Assembly: GCF_002001175.1 (NCBI RefSeq)
Contig: NZ_MUNT01000001.1
Span: 868,001 to 932,000 of the forward strand
Reading direction: 5' to 3'
Length of the DNA stretch: 64,000 bases
DNA from: Rhodanobacter sp. C03
Lineage (GTDB): Bacteria > Pseudomonadota > Gammaproteobacteria > Xanthomonadales > Rhodanobacteraceae
Shown here: positions 54,102-64,000 of the stretch, piece by piece
How the letters are laid out: each line of letters begins with the position of its first letter
Position numbering within the stretch: the first letter of the stretch is position 1
Position numbers and translations under genes: made by a program
Notes under the pieces: generated by a model
Databases searched by the model: none
Told to the model about the DNA's origin: nothing
The model's input: the letters and a program-made list of their open reading frames with translations, nothing else

Positions 54102-56984
54102 TTACAGCTTGAGGTTGAAGCCGAGGTAGGTCGTCTGACCGAAGTACTGGATCGTGCCTGTCTGCTGCGTGTTGCCGAAATAAGTGCGGGTCGGCTGGTT
54201 GGTCAGGTTGAGGAACTGCACCAGCAAGCTGAAGTTCTTGGTGAAGTTGTACGCGCCTTGGAGGTTGAACACCGTCTCTGGAGCGAAGTAGACGATCTGG
54301 TTGTTCACGGCAATCTGCGAGTCGGACACGAACGACGACCGGTAGGTACCAGACAGCTGGGCCGAGAACGTGCCGTTGTCGTAGAACAGCGCAGCGGTGG
54401 CGGACTTCTTGGACAGGCCCGGCAGGCCCTGGTTCTGCGGCGGACCGCTGATCGTCGACTCCGATTTCACCGCGCTCTGGGCCAGCGAGAAGCCCGCACT
54501 CACGCCGAGACCGGACCAGATGCCGGGCAGGAAGTGGGTCTTCTGGACGAACAGGTCGAGACCGTGGACCGTACCGCCCTGGGTATTGTTGAACGAGGTC
54601 TGGTATTGCCCATTCAGGTATGGCTTGCCGGTGTTCGGGTCGATCGGCACCGTGATGCCGGCACCGGCGAAGTCAAAGTCGTTGTAGGTGATCTGCTGCA
54701 CGAACGATTCGACGTGTTTGGTGAACACGTGCGCGGTGAAGGCGCCGCTCGACTCCGGGAAATAGTGCTCGAAGCTGAGATCGAACGTGTTCGCGTACAT
54801 CGGCTTGAGCAACGGGCTGGTGTTGCTCCACAGGTTGTACTGTCCGCTGTCTTCCCATGCGCCATGGCCGGCCAGCAAGGAACTGATATACGGCGGTGCC
54901 ATCGTCTTGGCGGCGGAGACGCGCAGCTGGTTGGCGTCGTCGAAGTGGTAGACCAGGTTGATTGACGGCAACCAGTCGGTATAGGTCACGCCATGGTTGA
55001 CCGGGATGTAGTTGCTGCTGGTCACGCCGGTCTGGTCGGTGATCGGTACACCAGCGTTGTTGTCCACTTCCTGCAGGCCGCTGCTGTATTGCGAAGTGCG
55101 TACCACGCGCACGCCGACGTTGCCGGTGATGCTGTGATCGAACACATTGGTGTCGATGTCGGCCATCAGATAGGCATCGCGCGATTTGACATCCACCTGG
55201 CCGCTCTGGATGTACGTCCAGTTGTTGGCCCAGCTCTTCAGCGGCGTCGTGTTGGTGACGCCGTTAGCGGCGAGGACGGCTGCGCCGTTGATGGCGAGGA
55301 AGCACGGGAAGCTGGCGAAGTCGCCGCGCCAGCAGGTGGTGACCGCGTTGCTGCTGTTGAGCGGCAGTGGCGTACCGGCCGACGGATTGTCGCCCCATTC
55401 CGAGCCGTAGACATACGCGCTGCGATCGGCGTTGTAGGTATGGTTGTTGATATAGACGCCACCCTCGATCGCGGAGATCACCGGGTTGTCGGTCAGCTCG
55501 TAGGTGGTCTCGAGGCGAAGCCCCTGGTTTTTATCGTGATAGACGTAGGGATAGACACCATAGCGTGACAGTGCCATGTCGCCGAGGTTGGTGTAGATGC
55601 CGGAATTGGGCACCGTGAGCGAGCCGATATTGAGGCCGTTCAGCCCGTAGGTGAGCGACTGGCTCATCAGCGTGGGGTTAGCAGTGCCCAGGCCGGTGTA
55701 GGGGTCGGCCGTGGTGTCGACATTGATCTGGGAGCTGACCGCGCGCGACGCCGATACGTCAGCCACCACGGTCCACGGGCCGCTGTTCCATTTCGCGTTA
55801 AGGCCGCCGGAGAACACGCTCGAATGCGTGGTGTAGTTGTCGGCCGTGGTTTCCAGACCGAAGTTGCTGCCGGCGCTGCTCACCGTGCCGCCGACGATTG
55901 CGCCATTGGGCAGGTACACCGGGTTGGTGATCTGCGCCTGGCCCTGATCGAACAACTGGCCGCGGAAGCCGCGGCCGAACGAGCCGTCGTTGTAACGCGA
56001 GAAGAAGCCGTCGGCACCGACCTGCAGGTTGTCGGTGGGCTTCCATACGATGGTCGCCACGTAGCCGTTGCGTTGCTCGCTGCCGCCGTTCTGCTGCACC
56101 TGGATACCCTGCGACGGGTAGCCCTGCTGACCCGCGGCATTGATGGTCTGCAGGCCGTCAAACGCCTCGCCAACGAATTGCTCCGAGACATGCGGCTGCA
56201 CCATGCGCGCAAAACCCAGGCCCACGCCCAGGGTGTCGTCGAGGAACTTGCCCTGCCAGGCAGCACTGAAACGATAGCCCATCGAGTTGGCGCCGTAGAC
56301 ATCGCTGGCCTGGTTGTTGTAGCTGCCGCGGAAGTCGACGTTGACGGTCTGTTCCTGCTTGGCATCGAGCGGGTTGGCCGTGGCCATGGCGATCGTGCAG
56401 CCCACGCCACCCTCGATCAGCGAAGCCTGCGAGGATTTGTACACGGTGGCCTGGTTGATCAGCTCGGACGGGTACTGGTCGAACTGCACATAGTTGGTGC
56501 CGCTGGTCGTTGGCTGGGCGCGGCCATTCAGGGTGGTCTGGATGAAGTTGCCCGAAAGACCGCCGCAGTTGATCTGCGAGGCTTCGCCGCCGATGCGTTG
56601 GGCGGTGATGCCGGGCAGACGGGTGAGCGCGTCGGCGATCGACTGGTCTGGCAGGCCGCCGATATCCGCGGCGGTCACGACGTTCTGAATGGTGTCGGCA
56701 TAGCGCTGGATGTCGACCGCGGTCTCGACGCTCTTGTTGTAGCCGGTCACCGTGATCCCACCGAGGCTCTTGGCCAGCTGGGTTTTCTGGTCGGCTTTTT
56801 TCGGCGCCGCATTGTCGTCTGACGTAGTGGTCTGGCTCTGCGGGTTGGGCGTCGGCGCATTGGACGTAACGGATGCGCTGCCCGGATTCGCGTTGTTGTC
56901 AGCGGGTGCCGCATGGAGACCAAGCGAGAAGCAGAATCCAGCGGAAGCAAGCGCCAGGGCCAGCACATTGCGTTTCAGTACCAT
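54102..56984 (-). CDS. TonB-dependent receptor of the alpha-glucan locus
   Basis: Outer-membrane active transporter of 960 aa. ATG 56984 was chosen with GGAGGGG nine bases upstream; the signal peptide ends after GLHA. A polar linker leads to the TonB box ITVTG (77-81), and then the plug (VVTAADIGGLPDQSIADALT, FDQYPSELINQATVYKSSQA). The barrel follows to FNLKL at the end. The plug holds C140 (QINCGGLSGNF) and C196 (GGVGCTIAM), where relatives usually have RG and SG. The receptor probably imports maltodextrin-like oligosaccharides, inferred from the neighbouring GH13/GH31 genes. Two hairpins follow, and the divergent alpha-glucosidase shares the regulatory region upstream. Confidence 0.92.
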   Translation of the reverse strand: MVLKRNVLALALASAGFCFSLGLHAAPADNNANPGSASVTSNAPTPNPQSQTTTSDDNAAPKKADQKTQLAKSLGGITVTGYNKSVETAVDIQRYADTIQNVVTAADIGGLPDQSIADALTRLPGITAQRIGGEASQINCGGLSGNFIQTTLNGRAQPTTSGTNYVQFDQYPSELINQATVYKSSQASLIEGGVGCTIAMATANPLDAKQEQTVNVDFRGSYNNQASDVYGANSMGYRFSAAWQGKFLDDTLGVGLGFARMVQPHVSEQFVGEAFDGLQTINAAGQQGYPSQGIQVQQNGGSEQRNGYVATIVWKPTDNLQVGADGFFSRYNDGSFGRGFRGQLFDQGQAQITNPVYLPNGAIVGGTVSSAGSNFGLETTADNYTTHSSVFSGGLNAKWNSGPWTVVADVSASRAVSSQINVDTTADPYTGLGTANPTLMSQSLTYGLNGLNIGSLTVPNSGIYTNLGDMALSRYGVYPYVYHDKNQGLRLETTYELTDNPVISAIEGGVYINNHTYNADRSAYVYGSEWGDNPSAGTPLPLNSSNAVTTCWRGDFASFPCFLAINGAAVLAANGVTNTTPLKSWANNWTYIQSGQVDVKSRDAYLMADIDTNVFDHSITGNVGVRVVRTSQYSSGLQEVDNNAGVPITDQTGVTSSNYIPVNHGVTYTDWLPSINLVYHFDDANQLRVSAAKTMAPPYISSLLAGHGAWEDSGQYNLWSNTSPLLKPMYANTFDLSFEHYFPESSGAFTAHVFTKHVESFVQQITYNDFDFAGAGITVPIDPNTGKPYLNGQYQTSFNNTQGGTVHGLDLFVQKTHFLPGIWSGLGVSAGFSLAQSAVKSESTISGPPQNQGLPGLSKKSATAALFYDNGTFSAQLSGTYRSSFVSDSQIAVNNQIVYFAPETVFNLQGAYNFTKNFSLLVQFLNLTNQPTRTYFGNTQQTGTIQYFGQTTYLGFNLKL

Positions 56985-57130
56985 CGTTATCCCCTCCCAG
57001 GGTTGCACATCATATTGTTGTGGTTGCGGTCATTGCCCCAACGTTTTCGGTAAGCAGCGCGGATGCATGTGCCGATGACCCGTCGACGTGACGTCATGTT
57101 AGGGCGGCGTTTGCAAGCCGGCCGTTTCCT

Positions 57131-57144
57131 GCATACGTATTCAT
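57131..57144. promoter_or_regulatory. LacI-like operator candidate, receptor side
   Basis: GCATACGTATTCAT has the palindromic core ATACGTAT with central CG. It is 147 bases from the receptor start, and its exact inverse complement lies at 57344-57357. Confidence 0.55.
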
Positions 57145-57343
57145 TCTGCTGCTGTGCATCGCAAACGGGCGCCGCATCCTGCAAAGCGGGTCGCCGCAGC
57201 AGGCCCTTTTTCTGCGTGTCAGTGTGCGGTGGATAGGCAGAAAAAGCAGTGCCAGCCTTCATCCACAGCGACGTCCATGGTTTTCATATGGACGTCCAAA
57301 CCATCGATCCGCAATAAATGCTGCGCTGCGATAACGGCTATCC

Positions 57344-57357
57344 ATGAATACGTATGC
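57344..57357. promoter_or_regulatory. LacI-like operator candidate, alpha-glucosidase side
   Basis: ATGAATACGTATGC is the exact inverse complement of the site at 57131-57144. It lies 99 bases upstream of the alpha-glucosidase start. A dimer or tetramer bound at both could loop the 200 bases between. Confidence 0.55.
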
Positions 57358-57455
57358 ACTGTCGCAACTGCTGTCGCATGCAGCCATTAAGCTCCCCGGG
57401 AAGCCGCGAAAGGGCCGCCCGTCGGGCGCGTCGCAACAACTCGCGCAGGAACCCA

Positions 57456-59090
57456 ATGGACATGCGAATGAGTGGTGCACCCTGGTGGCGCGGAGCCGTC
57501 ACCTACCAGATCTATCCACGCAGCTTTCTGGATACCGACGGCGATGGCGTGGGCGATCTGCCGGGCATCATCGAGCGGCTCGACTACGTGGCCAGCCTCG
57601 GCGTCGATGCGATCTGGATCGCGCCGTTCTTCAAGTCGCCGATGGCCGACTTTGGCTACGACATCGCGGACTACCGCGACGTCGATCCGCTGTTCGGCAC
57701 GCTGGCCGACTTCGATCGCCTGCTGGCGAAGGCGCATGGGCTGGGCCTGAAGGTGATGATCGACCAGGTACTCAGCCACACCTCGATCGAGCATGCGTGG
57801 TTCCACGAAAGCCGGCAGAGCCGCGACAACCCGAAGGCTGACTGGTATGTGTGGGCCGATGCGCGCGAGGACGGCGGCGCACCGAACAACTGGCTGTCAC
57901 TGTTCGGCGGTTCGGCGTGGCAGTGGGAGCCGCGGCGTGGCCAGTACTACCTGCACAACTTCCTGACCTCGCAGCCCGATCTGAATTTCCATCATGCCGA
58001 AGTGCGCGCGGCGATCCTCGACAGCGTGCGTTTCTGGCTGGACAAGGGCGTGGATGGCGTGCGCCTGGATGCGATCAACTTCTGCTTCCATGACCGTCAG
58101 TTACGCGACAACCCGCCCAAGCCGAAGGAGAAGCGCGTCGGTCGTGGCTTCAGCCCGGACAACCCCTACGCGTTCCAGTACCACTACTACAACAACACCC
58201 AGCCGGAAAATCTGGCCTTTCTCGGCGAACTGCGTGCGCTGATGGATGGCTATCCGGATGTGGCCGCGCTGGGCGAAATTTCCTCCGAGGATTCGCTGGC
58301 GACGATGGCCGAATACACGCGCCACGGCCGCCTGCACATGGGCTACAGCTTCGAGTTGCTGACGGATGATTTCAGTGCCGCGCACATCCGCGACACGGTG
58401 CAGACGCTGGAAGCGCAGATGACGGAAGGCTGGCCGTGCTGGGCGATCTCGAATCACGATGTCGAACGGGTGCTGACACGCTGGGGCAGGGGCCAATCGT
58501 CGGCACAACTGGCCAATCTGCTCACCGCGATGGTCTGTTCGCTGCGTGGTTCGGTGTGCGTTTACCAGGGCGAAGAACTCGGTCTGACCGAAGCCGAACT
58601 GCCGTACGAATCTTTGCAGGATCCTTATGGCATCGCGTTCTGGCCGCAGTTCAAGGGGCGTGATGGTTGCCGTACGCCGATGCCGTGGAACGAGGATGCG
58701 CATGCCGGGTTCAGTCGCGGCATGCCCTGGTTGCCGGTGCCGCGGGAACACCGCGCGCTGGCAGTGCTTCGTCAGGAAGGCGATCCGCATTCGGTGCTGA
58801 ACGGTTTCCGCACCTTCATGCACTGGCGTCAGTCGCAGCCGGTATTGCGCTGGGGTGACATTGAATTCATCGACACCGCCGAACCGGTACTGGCGTTCAT
58901 CCGCCGTCACGCCGGGCAGGCCATGGTGGTGGTGTTCAACCTCGCGGACACGGCCACCGAACTGGCGCTGCCGGCCGTACTCAGCAAACCGGTCGCGGTA
59001 GATGGCCATGGCCTGCTGCAAGCCCATCTCGACGGCAGCCAGTTGCACCTGCCCGGTTACGGCGTGTGGTTCGCCAGCCTGACGCGATGA
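57456..59090 (+). CDS. Cytoplasmic GH13 alpha-glucosidase (XgtA/oligo-1,6-glucosidase-like)
   Basis: A 544-aa exo-acting alpha-glucosidase with no signal peptide, so it finishes degradation inside the cell. WWRGAVTYQIYPRSFLDTDG and GVGDLPGIIERLDYVASLGV open the barrel; catalytic residues are D205 (GVRLDAINF), E274 (ALGEISSED) and D335 (ISNHDVERV). The overall pattern matches Xanthomonas XgtA-type GH13_23 enzymes, which hydrolyse or transfer maltose and related alpha-linked glucose. ATG 57456 has AGGA six bases upstream and fits the family N-terminus; upstream codons to 57354 are non-coding. The esterase gene overlaps its stop by four bases. Confidence 0.92.
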   Translation: MDMRMSGAPWWRGAVTYQIYPRSFLDTDGDGVGDLPGIIERLDYVASLGVDAIWIAPFFKSPMADFGYDIADYRDVDPLFGTLADFDRLLAKAHGLGLKVMIDQVLSHTSIEHAWFHESRQSRDNPKADWYVWADAREDGGAPNNWLSLFGGSAWQWEPRRGQYYLHNFLTSQPDLNFHHAEVRAAILDSVRFWLDKGVDGVRLDAINFCFHDRQLRDNPPKPKEKRVGRGFSPDNPYAFQYHYYNNTQPENLAFLGELRALMDGYPDVAALGEISSEDSLATMAEYTRHGRLHMGYSFELLTDDFSAAHIRDTVQTLEAQMTEGWPCWAISNHDVERVLTRWGRGQSSAQLANLLTAMVCSLRGSVCVYQGEELGLTEAELPYESLQDPYGIAFWPQFKGRDGCRTPMPWNEDAHAGFSRGMPWLPVPREHRALAVLRQEGDPHSVLNGFRTFMHWRQSQPVLRWGDIEFIDTAEPVLAFIRRHAGQAMVVVFNLADTATELALPAVLSKPVAVDGHGLLQAHLDGSQLHLPGYGVWFASLTR

Positions 59091-60085
59091 ATCCTCGGCG
59101 TGGCAGTTGGTTCATCACTGGCCTGCTGCTGGTGTGCTGCGCTGGCAATGCCTGGTCAGCCAGCGTGCCGGCGGCGGCGGTTGCTGTCGACACAGCACTC
59201 GTGCACCTGCAACTGGATGCAGCGGCGTTCGCGCCGGAAAAAATCAAGCTGGCGATCTATCTTCCGCCGGGCTACGCCAGCGCCGCAGCGACGGGTCGGC
59301 GTTACCCGGTGCTGTACGCGAACGATGGCCAGGACATGCCGGCGGTGGGGTTGCAGGCGACACTGGGGCGGCTGTATCGCGAGCATGCGATCGAACCGGT
59401 CATCGTGGTCGCGATCGACATGCTGGCCGATCGCGCCAGCGGCTACGGCTTGTCCGATCGCACCACGGCGCACAGTGTCGTCGGCGGTTCGCCGATCGGT
59501 CCGATCGGCACACGCGCGCAGGAATACTCCGCGTGGGTCGTCACCACGCTGGTGCCGTATATCGACGCGCACTACCGCACGCGCCGGTCGGTTCGTGACC
59601 GCGCCATGCTCGGCTGGTCGCTGGGTGCGTTGAATGCGTTCAATCTCGGCTGGGAGTATCCAGAGGTGTTCGGCCGGATCGGTGCGTTCTCGCCCTCGTT
59701 CTGGCTGGCGGCCGATCGCAGCAACGCCACCGCCGTCGAGCACACGCGGCTGGTGCAGGGCATGGTCGATCGTGGCGGCAAACGCGCCGGCCTGAAGATG
59801 TGGTTTGCGGTGGGTACCGCGGAAGAGACCAGTGATCGCGATGGCAACGGCACCATCGATGCGATCAACGACGTGCAGGATGTGATCGAAGGTTATCGTG
59901 GTGCCGACGGCTTTCATGCACGCGGCCTGCAGCAGCTTGGCTATTCCGTCAACCTGGACTACGCGCAACACCCGTCGCGCCAGACGGATGTCGCCTTGTT
60001 CCTGCTGCAGGGTGGCAAACACAACCAGGCGGCATGGCAGCAGATGCTGCCGCCGTTTCTGCTGTGGGCCTATGGCCAGCATTGA
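59087..60085 (+). CDS. Secreted alpha/beta-hydrolase esterase (esterase D family)
   Basis: A 332-aa exported serine hydrolase. The signal peptide (GSWFITGLLLVCCAGNAWS, residues ~6-24) precedes a PF00756-type fold: AIYLPPGYASAAATGRRYPV and LYANDGQDM near the start, the nucleophile elbow GWSLGALNAFNLG with S178, and the catalytic histidine in QGGKHNQAAW; the acid is unclear, perhaps in SDRDGNGTID. The family includes esterase D, feruloyl and acyl-sugar esterases. The ATG lies inside the alpha-glucosidase stop (CGATGA), so the two are translationally coupled; an acyl-sugar substrate is plausible but not shown. Confidence 0.85.
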   Translation: MNPRRGSWFITGLLLVCCAGNAWSASVPAAAVAVDTALVHLQLDAAAFAPEKIKLAIYLPPGYASAAATGRRYPVLYANDGQDMPAVGLQATLGRLYREHAIEPVIVVAIDMLADRASGYGLSDRTTAHSVVGGSPIGPIGTRAQEYSAWVVTTLVPYIDAHYRTRRSVRDRAMLGWSLGALNAFNLGWEYPEVFGRIGAFSPSFWLAADRSNATAVEHTRLVQGMVDRGGKRAGLKMWFAVGTAEETSDRDGNGTIDAINDVQDVIEGYRGADGFHARGLQQLGYSVNLDYAQHPSRQTDVALFLLQGGKHNQAAWQQMLPPFLLWAYGQH

Positions 60086-60090
60086 ATAAT

Positions 60091-60159
60091 GTAGGAGCGG
60101 CTTCAGCCGCGATGCTTTGCTTCAAGACATCAGAGCATCGCGGCTGAAGCCGCTCCTAC
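60091..60159. repeat. REP-like inverted repeat, copy 3
   Basis: GTAGGAGCGGCTTCAGCCGC, extended to 26 bases (60091-60116), is perfectly inverted at 60134-60159 around a 17-base centre. It lies just after the esterase stop and next to the convergent M28 peptidase, where it may act as terminator. Confidence 0.93.
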
Positions 60160-60169
60160 AAGAGCCGGG

Positions 60170-61828
<1,659 letters not shown>

Positions 61829-62179
61829 GGGCGGTACCTGTCGCGGGGGAGGAACACCCGATACTAGTCAGCGACTGGAGATCGGTCTACCCACCATTGG
61901 CGGCTCTCCGTTGCCCGCAGGGAGCCGAGGTTCCGGACGGCCCGAATCAATTTGCGTTGAACGAGTGGCATGGTTGTGCCACGCCTCGGGTGCAATTCGT
62001 GAGGTCGGTCCGCGGCGGATCGTCATGCAGCGGCCAAAGTCAGCAGAAACTCAGCCAGCCTGAACATACTCTGCGCCGGTGACGGCGTGGCCATCCGGGG
62101 TACTCGCGGATTGTGCGAAATAGCCATGGGTTTACTGCCGCGCAGCATACGGTACTCGTCATCGACATCTTGCTTGTTC
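61829..62179. other. Intergenic region, no gene seen
   Basis: The 351 bases separate the minus-strand M28 gene from the plus-strand GtrII-like gene. A small hairpin, GGCTCTCC/GGGAGCC around 61903-61927, and GTGGCA/TGCCAC at about 61967-61984 are visible, but no promoter pair or convincing coding frame. Confidence 0.45.
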
Positions 62180-63796
62180 ATGGAACCTCGATACGTGAGT
62201 CAGTCGATTTCATCCGAAAACCCCGGCGGTCTCCAGTCCGGCTCTGCGCGCGGCGACCACAGCGTTTTCGCCATCCTGCTCGCGCTTTATTTTCTGATCC
62301 TGTATCCGATCCTGCGCGCGAATCGTTATTACGATGACGACCTGAAGCGTGCGCTGGTCGGCCATAGCGGCTGGGACTCCAACGGTCGGCCGCTGACCAC
62401 CCTGCTGATGAAGCTGCTGCAGTGCTATGACGCCGCGCTGGTGGACATTTCGCCACTGACGCAGATCGGGGCCATCGCCATGCTCGCGTGGGTCGGCGTG
62501 TTGATTGGCCGCCGATATGCGATTCGCTCGCCATGGCTGGCAGCACTCGTGGCATTTCCGCTCGGCGCGCAGCCGTTCTATCTGGAAAATCTGTCCTACA
62601 AGTTCGATGCGCTCAGCATGAGTGCGGCGATGTTGCTCGCCCTGCTGCCGATGATCGCGCTCAAGGATGATCGCCGAGGCTGGTGGCTGGGTGTGCTGGC
62701 GCTTTTTGCAAGCCTGTGTTTTTACCAGCCAGCGATCAATGCCTGCCTGATCTTCATCCTGCTTGAGGTGCTGCTGGCCCAACTGAGCGACAGCACACCG
62801 CGCCAGTTGATGCTGCCATTCCTGTGGCGCGCATGGCAAGCGGGACTGGCCGTGCTGGTCTATCAACTCGTCGTCGGCATCCACATCCACGGCTGGGTGG
62901 GGCAGCAGAGCGAAAAGATCCACGGCCTGCGCGATCTTCCGGTGCTAAAGACCAATATCGTCGATTTCTATACGTTCATCGGCGACAGTTTCAACCAGCA
63001 ATGGTGGCGGTACTTCACGCCCGTGTTGATCCTGCTCGCCTTGGTTCCGGTGGCCATCGGCATCCGTTACGCGCTCAGGATCCGCCGGATACAACCGGCC
63101 TGGGTCAGTGCGCTCCTGTTCGCGCTCAGCCTCCTGCTGCCCCTTGCTGCCCTTGCTTGCGTCTTCGGTCCCATGCTGCTGTTGCTCAGGCCGGAGATCG
63201 AGCCGCGTGTCTTGATGGGAGTTGGCGCACTGCTGGCGGCAGCGTTGATCGCCATGCAGGCTGCTCTGCGGCAATGGCGCTGGTCGGATGTGTGGACCTT
63301 GTCGGTGTCCTGCATGCTTGCCCTGGGTATGTGCGTCATCGCCAGTGCCTACGGCAATGCCCTGGGTGAGCAGAAGGGCTACGAGGACCGGATCGCCGCG
63401 CATCTGGCCGAGGATCTTGCCGAGTTGAAGGTGAGCCATTCCATCCATTCCTTCCTGCTCGACGGCAGCATCGGATACGCACCGGTAGCGGCGCATGTTG
63501 CCGAACAAATTCCGCTCGTCCACACGCTGATCATTCCGTACATTTCCGTCGACGATGCGTTCCACACCCATATGTTCCTCATGTATTACCTCCCGGAGGT
63601 CGCCGACCTGCGTTTCGAGAGCGGTGCCGGCGGCTTGCAACAGGAAGCTGCGCTGCTGGCGGAAACCTGCCGGATGCCCGCCGTGCTCAACACGAGGTTC
63701 TACCGCCTGTACCTGGTCGATGACATCGCCGTGTTGTCGTTACGCCCGGCCGGTCAGCAACGGTGCGTGGCCAGCGCGCCACCGGTAACCGCCTAG
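62180..63796 (+). CDS. GtrII-type glucosyltransferase-domain membrane protein
   Basis: A ~538-aa polytopic inner-membrane protein with about ten hydrophobic segments and a final ~120-residue periplasmic domain. The first loop carries the family signature ANRYYDDDLKRALVGHSGW followed by NGRPLTTLLMKLL, with acidic residues and GRPL, typical of GtrII (PF14264) glucosyltransferases that decorate O-antigen or other surface glycans using a lipid-linked donor. The start ATG 62180 lacks a ribosome-binding site; ATG 62126 or GTG 62087 could be used. There is no GtrA/GtrB pair nearby, so the donor partner lies elsewhere. Confidence 0.75.
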   Translation: MEPRYVSQSISSENPGGLQSGSARGDHSVFAILLALYFLILYPILRANRYYDDDLKRALVGHSGWDSNGRPLTTLLMKLLQCYDAALVDISPLTQIGAIAMLAWVGVLIGRRYAIRSPWLAALVAFPLGAQPFYLENLSYKFDALSMSAAMLLALLPMIALKDDRRGWWLGVLALFASLCFYQPAINACLIFILLEVLLAQLSDSTPRQLMLPFLWRAWQAGLAVLVYQLVVGIHIHGWVGQQSEKIHGLRDLPVLKTNIVDFYTFIGDSFNQQWWRYFTPVLILLALVPVAIGIRYALRIRRIQPAWVSALLFALSLLLPLAALACVFGPMLLLLRPEIEPRVLMGVGALLAAALIAMQAALRQWRWSDVWTLSVSCMLALGMCVIASAYGNALGEQKGYEDRIAAHLAEDLAELKVSHSIHSFLLDGSIGYAPVAAHVAEQIPLVHTLIIPYISVDDAFHTHMFLMYYLPEVADLRFESGAGGLQQEAALLAETCRMPAVLNTRFYRLYLVDDIAVLSLRPAGQQRCVASAPPVTA

Positions 63797-63843
63797 CTTC
63801 CGGCGAAGCCGAACCCGGGCGGAAGCTGCTGGGGCGCGGTTCG

Positions 63844-63865
63844 TGTTCGCAAAATATTGCGAACA
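63844..63865. promoter_or_regulatory. Palindrome after the GtrII-like gene, possible operator
   Basis: TGTTCGCAA (63844-63852) and TTGCGAACA (63857-63865) are perfect inverted copies around AATA. No T-run follows. It could be an operator for the gene beyond the right edge or a terminator stem. The remaining bases to 64000 contain no gene start I can identify. Confidence 0.4.
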
Positions 63866-64000
63866 AAGTCATGAACTTACAAATTGCTTCGGGGCATGGA
63901 ATCCCGTGAGAATAAGCGCGCGCGGTGACCAGGGGGCTGGCCGCGCCAATGCATCGTCATGTCGGTCTGACATGTTGCTCATGGGTTGATGGGCCTTGGT

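Larger units (their letters stand above)
56985..57455. promoter_or_regulatory. Shared regulatory region between receptor and alpha-glucosidase genes
   Basis: The 471 bases between the divergent starts contain nested symmetric elements: two inverted ATACGTAT-core sites (57131-57144 and 57344-57357), the inverted repeat CTTTTTCTGC/GCAGAAAAAG (57206-57215/57237-57246), and GACGTCCAT/ATGGACGTC (57270-57278/57288-57296). No promoter pair could be chosen reliably. Open frames inside lack coding character. Confidence 0.55.

Noticed and set aside
57206-57246. CTTTTTCTGC/GCAGAAAAAG inverted repeat as a terminator
   Set aside because: The 21-base loop is long and it sits in a promoter region; kept only as part of the regulatory region description.

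Overview
The window looks like a chromosomal stretch from a high-GC gammaproteobacterium of the order Xanthomonadales, most likely family Rhodanobacteraceae (Rhodanobacter/Dyella-like). The lineage inference rests on a fused aspartate kinase/diaminopimelate decarboxylase gene, the MurL/MurD2 route to D-glutamate in peptidoglycan, an XgtA-type cytoplasmic alpha-glucosidase, large TonB-dependent receptors, and REP-like GTAGGAGCGGCTTCAGCCGCG palindromes between genes. No rRNA, tRNA, CRISPR array, prophage, integrase or insertion sequence was recognised; the region reads as ordinary chromosome.

Layout. 1-2.8 kb (minus): a two-gene isoquinoline 1-oxidoreductase-like molybdenum enzyme (large subunit cut by the window edge) and an APC amino-acid permease. 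3.2-11.1 kb (plus): a small outer-membrane barrel protein, class I fumarase, then the lysAC-murL-murD2 cluster feeding lysine and peptidoglycan synthesis. 11.2-23.6 kb (minus): an M13 metallopeptidase, a DUF3300 lipoprotein, the tamA-tamB translocation pair, and a GH17-GT2 beta-glucan synthase. 24-43.6 kb (mostly plus): an M16 peptidase, Dps (minus), HrpA helicase, a small secreted protein (minus), RelA, a membrane protein with four long TPR-like repeats, an NAD(P)-binding epimerase-like protein, PBP1b, a TPR lipoprotein, a MAPEG protein (minus), a DinG/YoaA-type FeS helicase, a VOC protein and a DUF4440-like protein. 43.6-48 kb: signal peptidase I (minus), a gene-poor 0.5 kb, a secreted heparinase II/III-like protein and TsaB.

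48-60 kb is a carbohydrate-use region. A GH39 enzyme has its own LacI-like operator candidate. Next comes an alpha-glucan locus: a TonB-dependent receptor, a secreted GH13 amylase and a secreted GH31 alpha-glucosidase on the minus strand, and a divergent cytoplasmic GH13 alpha-glucosidase overlapping an esterase gene. The likely flow is outer-membrane capture of oligosaccharides, periplasmic trimming by GH13/GH31 and cytoplasmic hydrolysis. The 0.47 kb between the divergent arms carries two inverted copies of a 14-base palindrome-like site with an ATACGTAT core. No regulator gene or inner-membrane sugar transporter for the locus lies in the window. 60-64 kb holds an M28 peptidase and a GtrII-type membrane glucosyltransferase.

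The most unusual observations are the FeS subunit that has lost all four cysteines of its N-terminal [2Fe-2S] site while keeping the other cluster, an intergenic-type palindromic element translated in frame inside hrpA, two REP elements that supply the stop codon of the preceding gene, and a strong promoter plus small cysteine-containing ORF in the leader of the M16 peptidase gene. Most genes are otherwise ordinary for the lineage.
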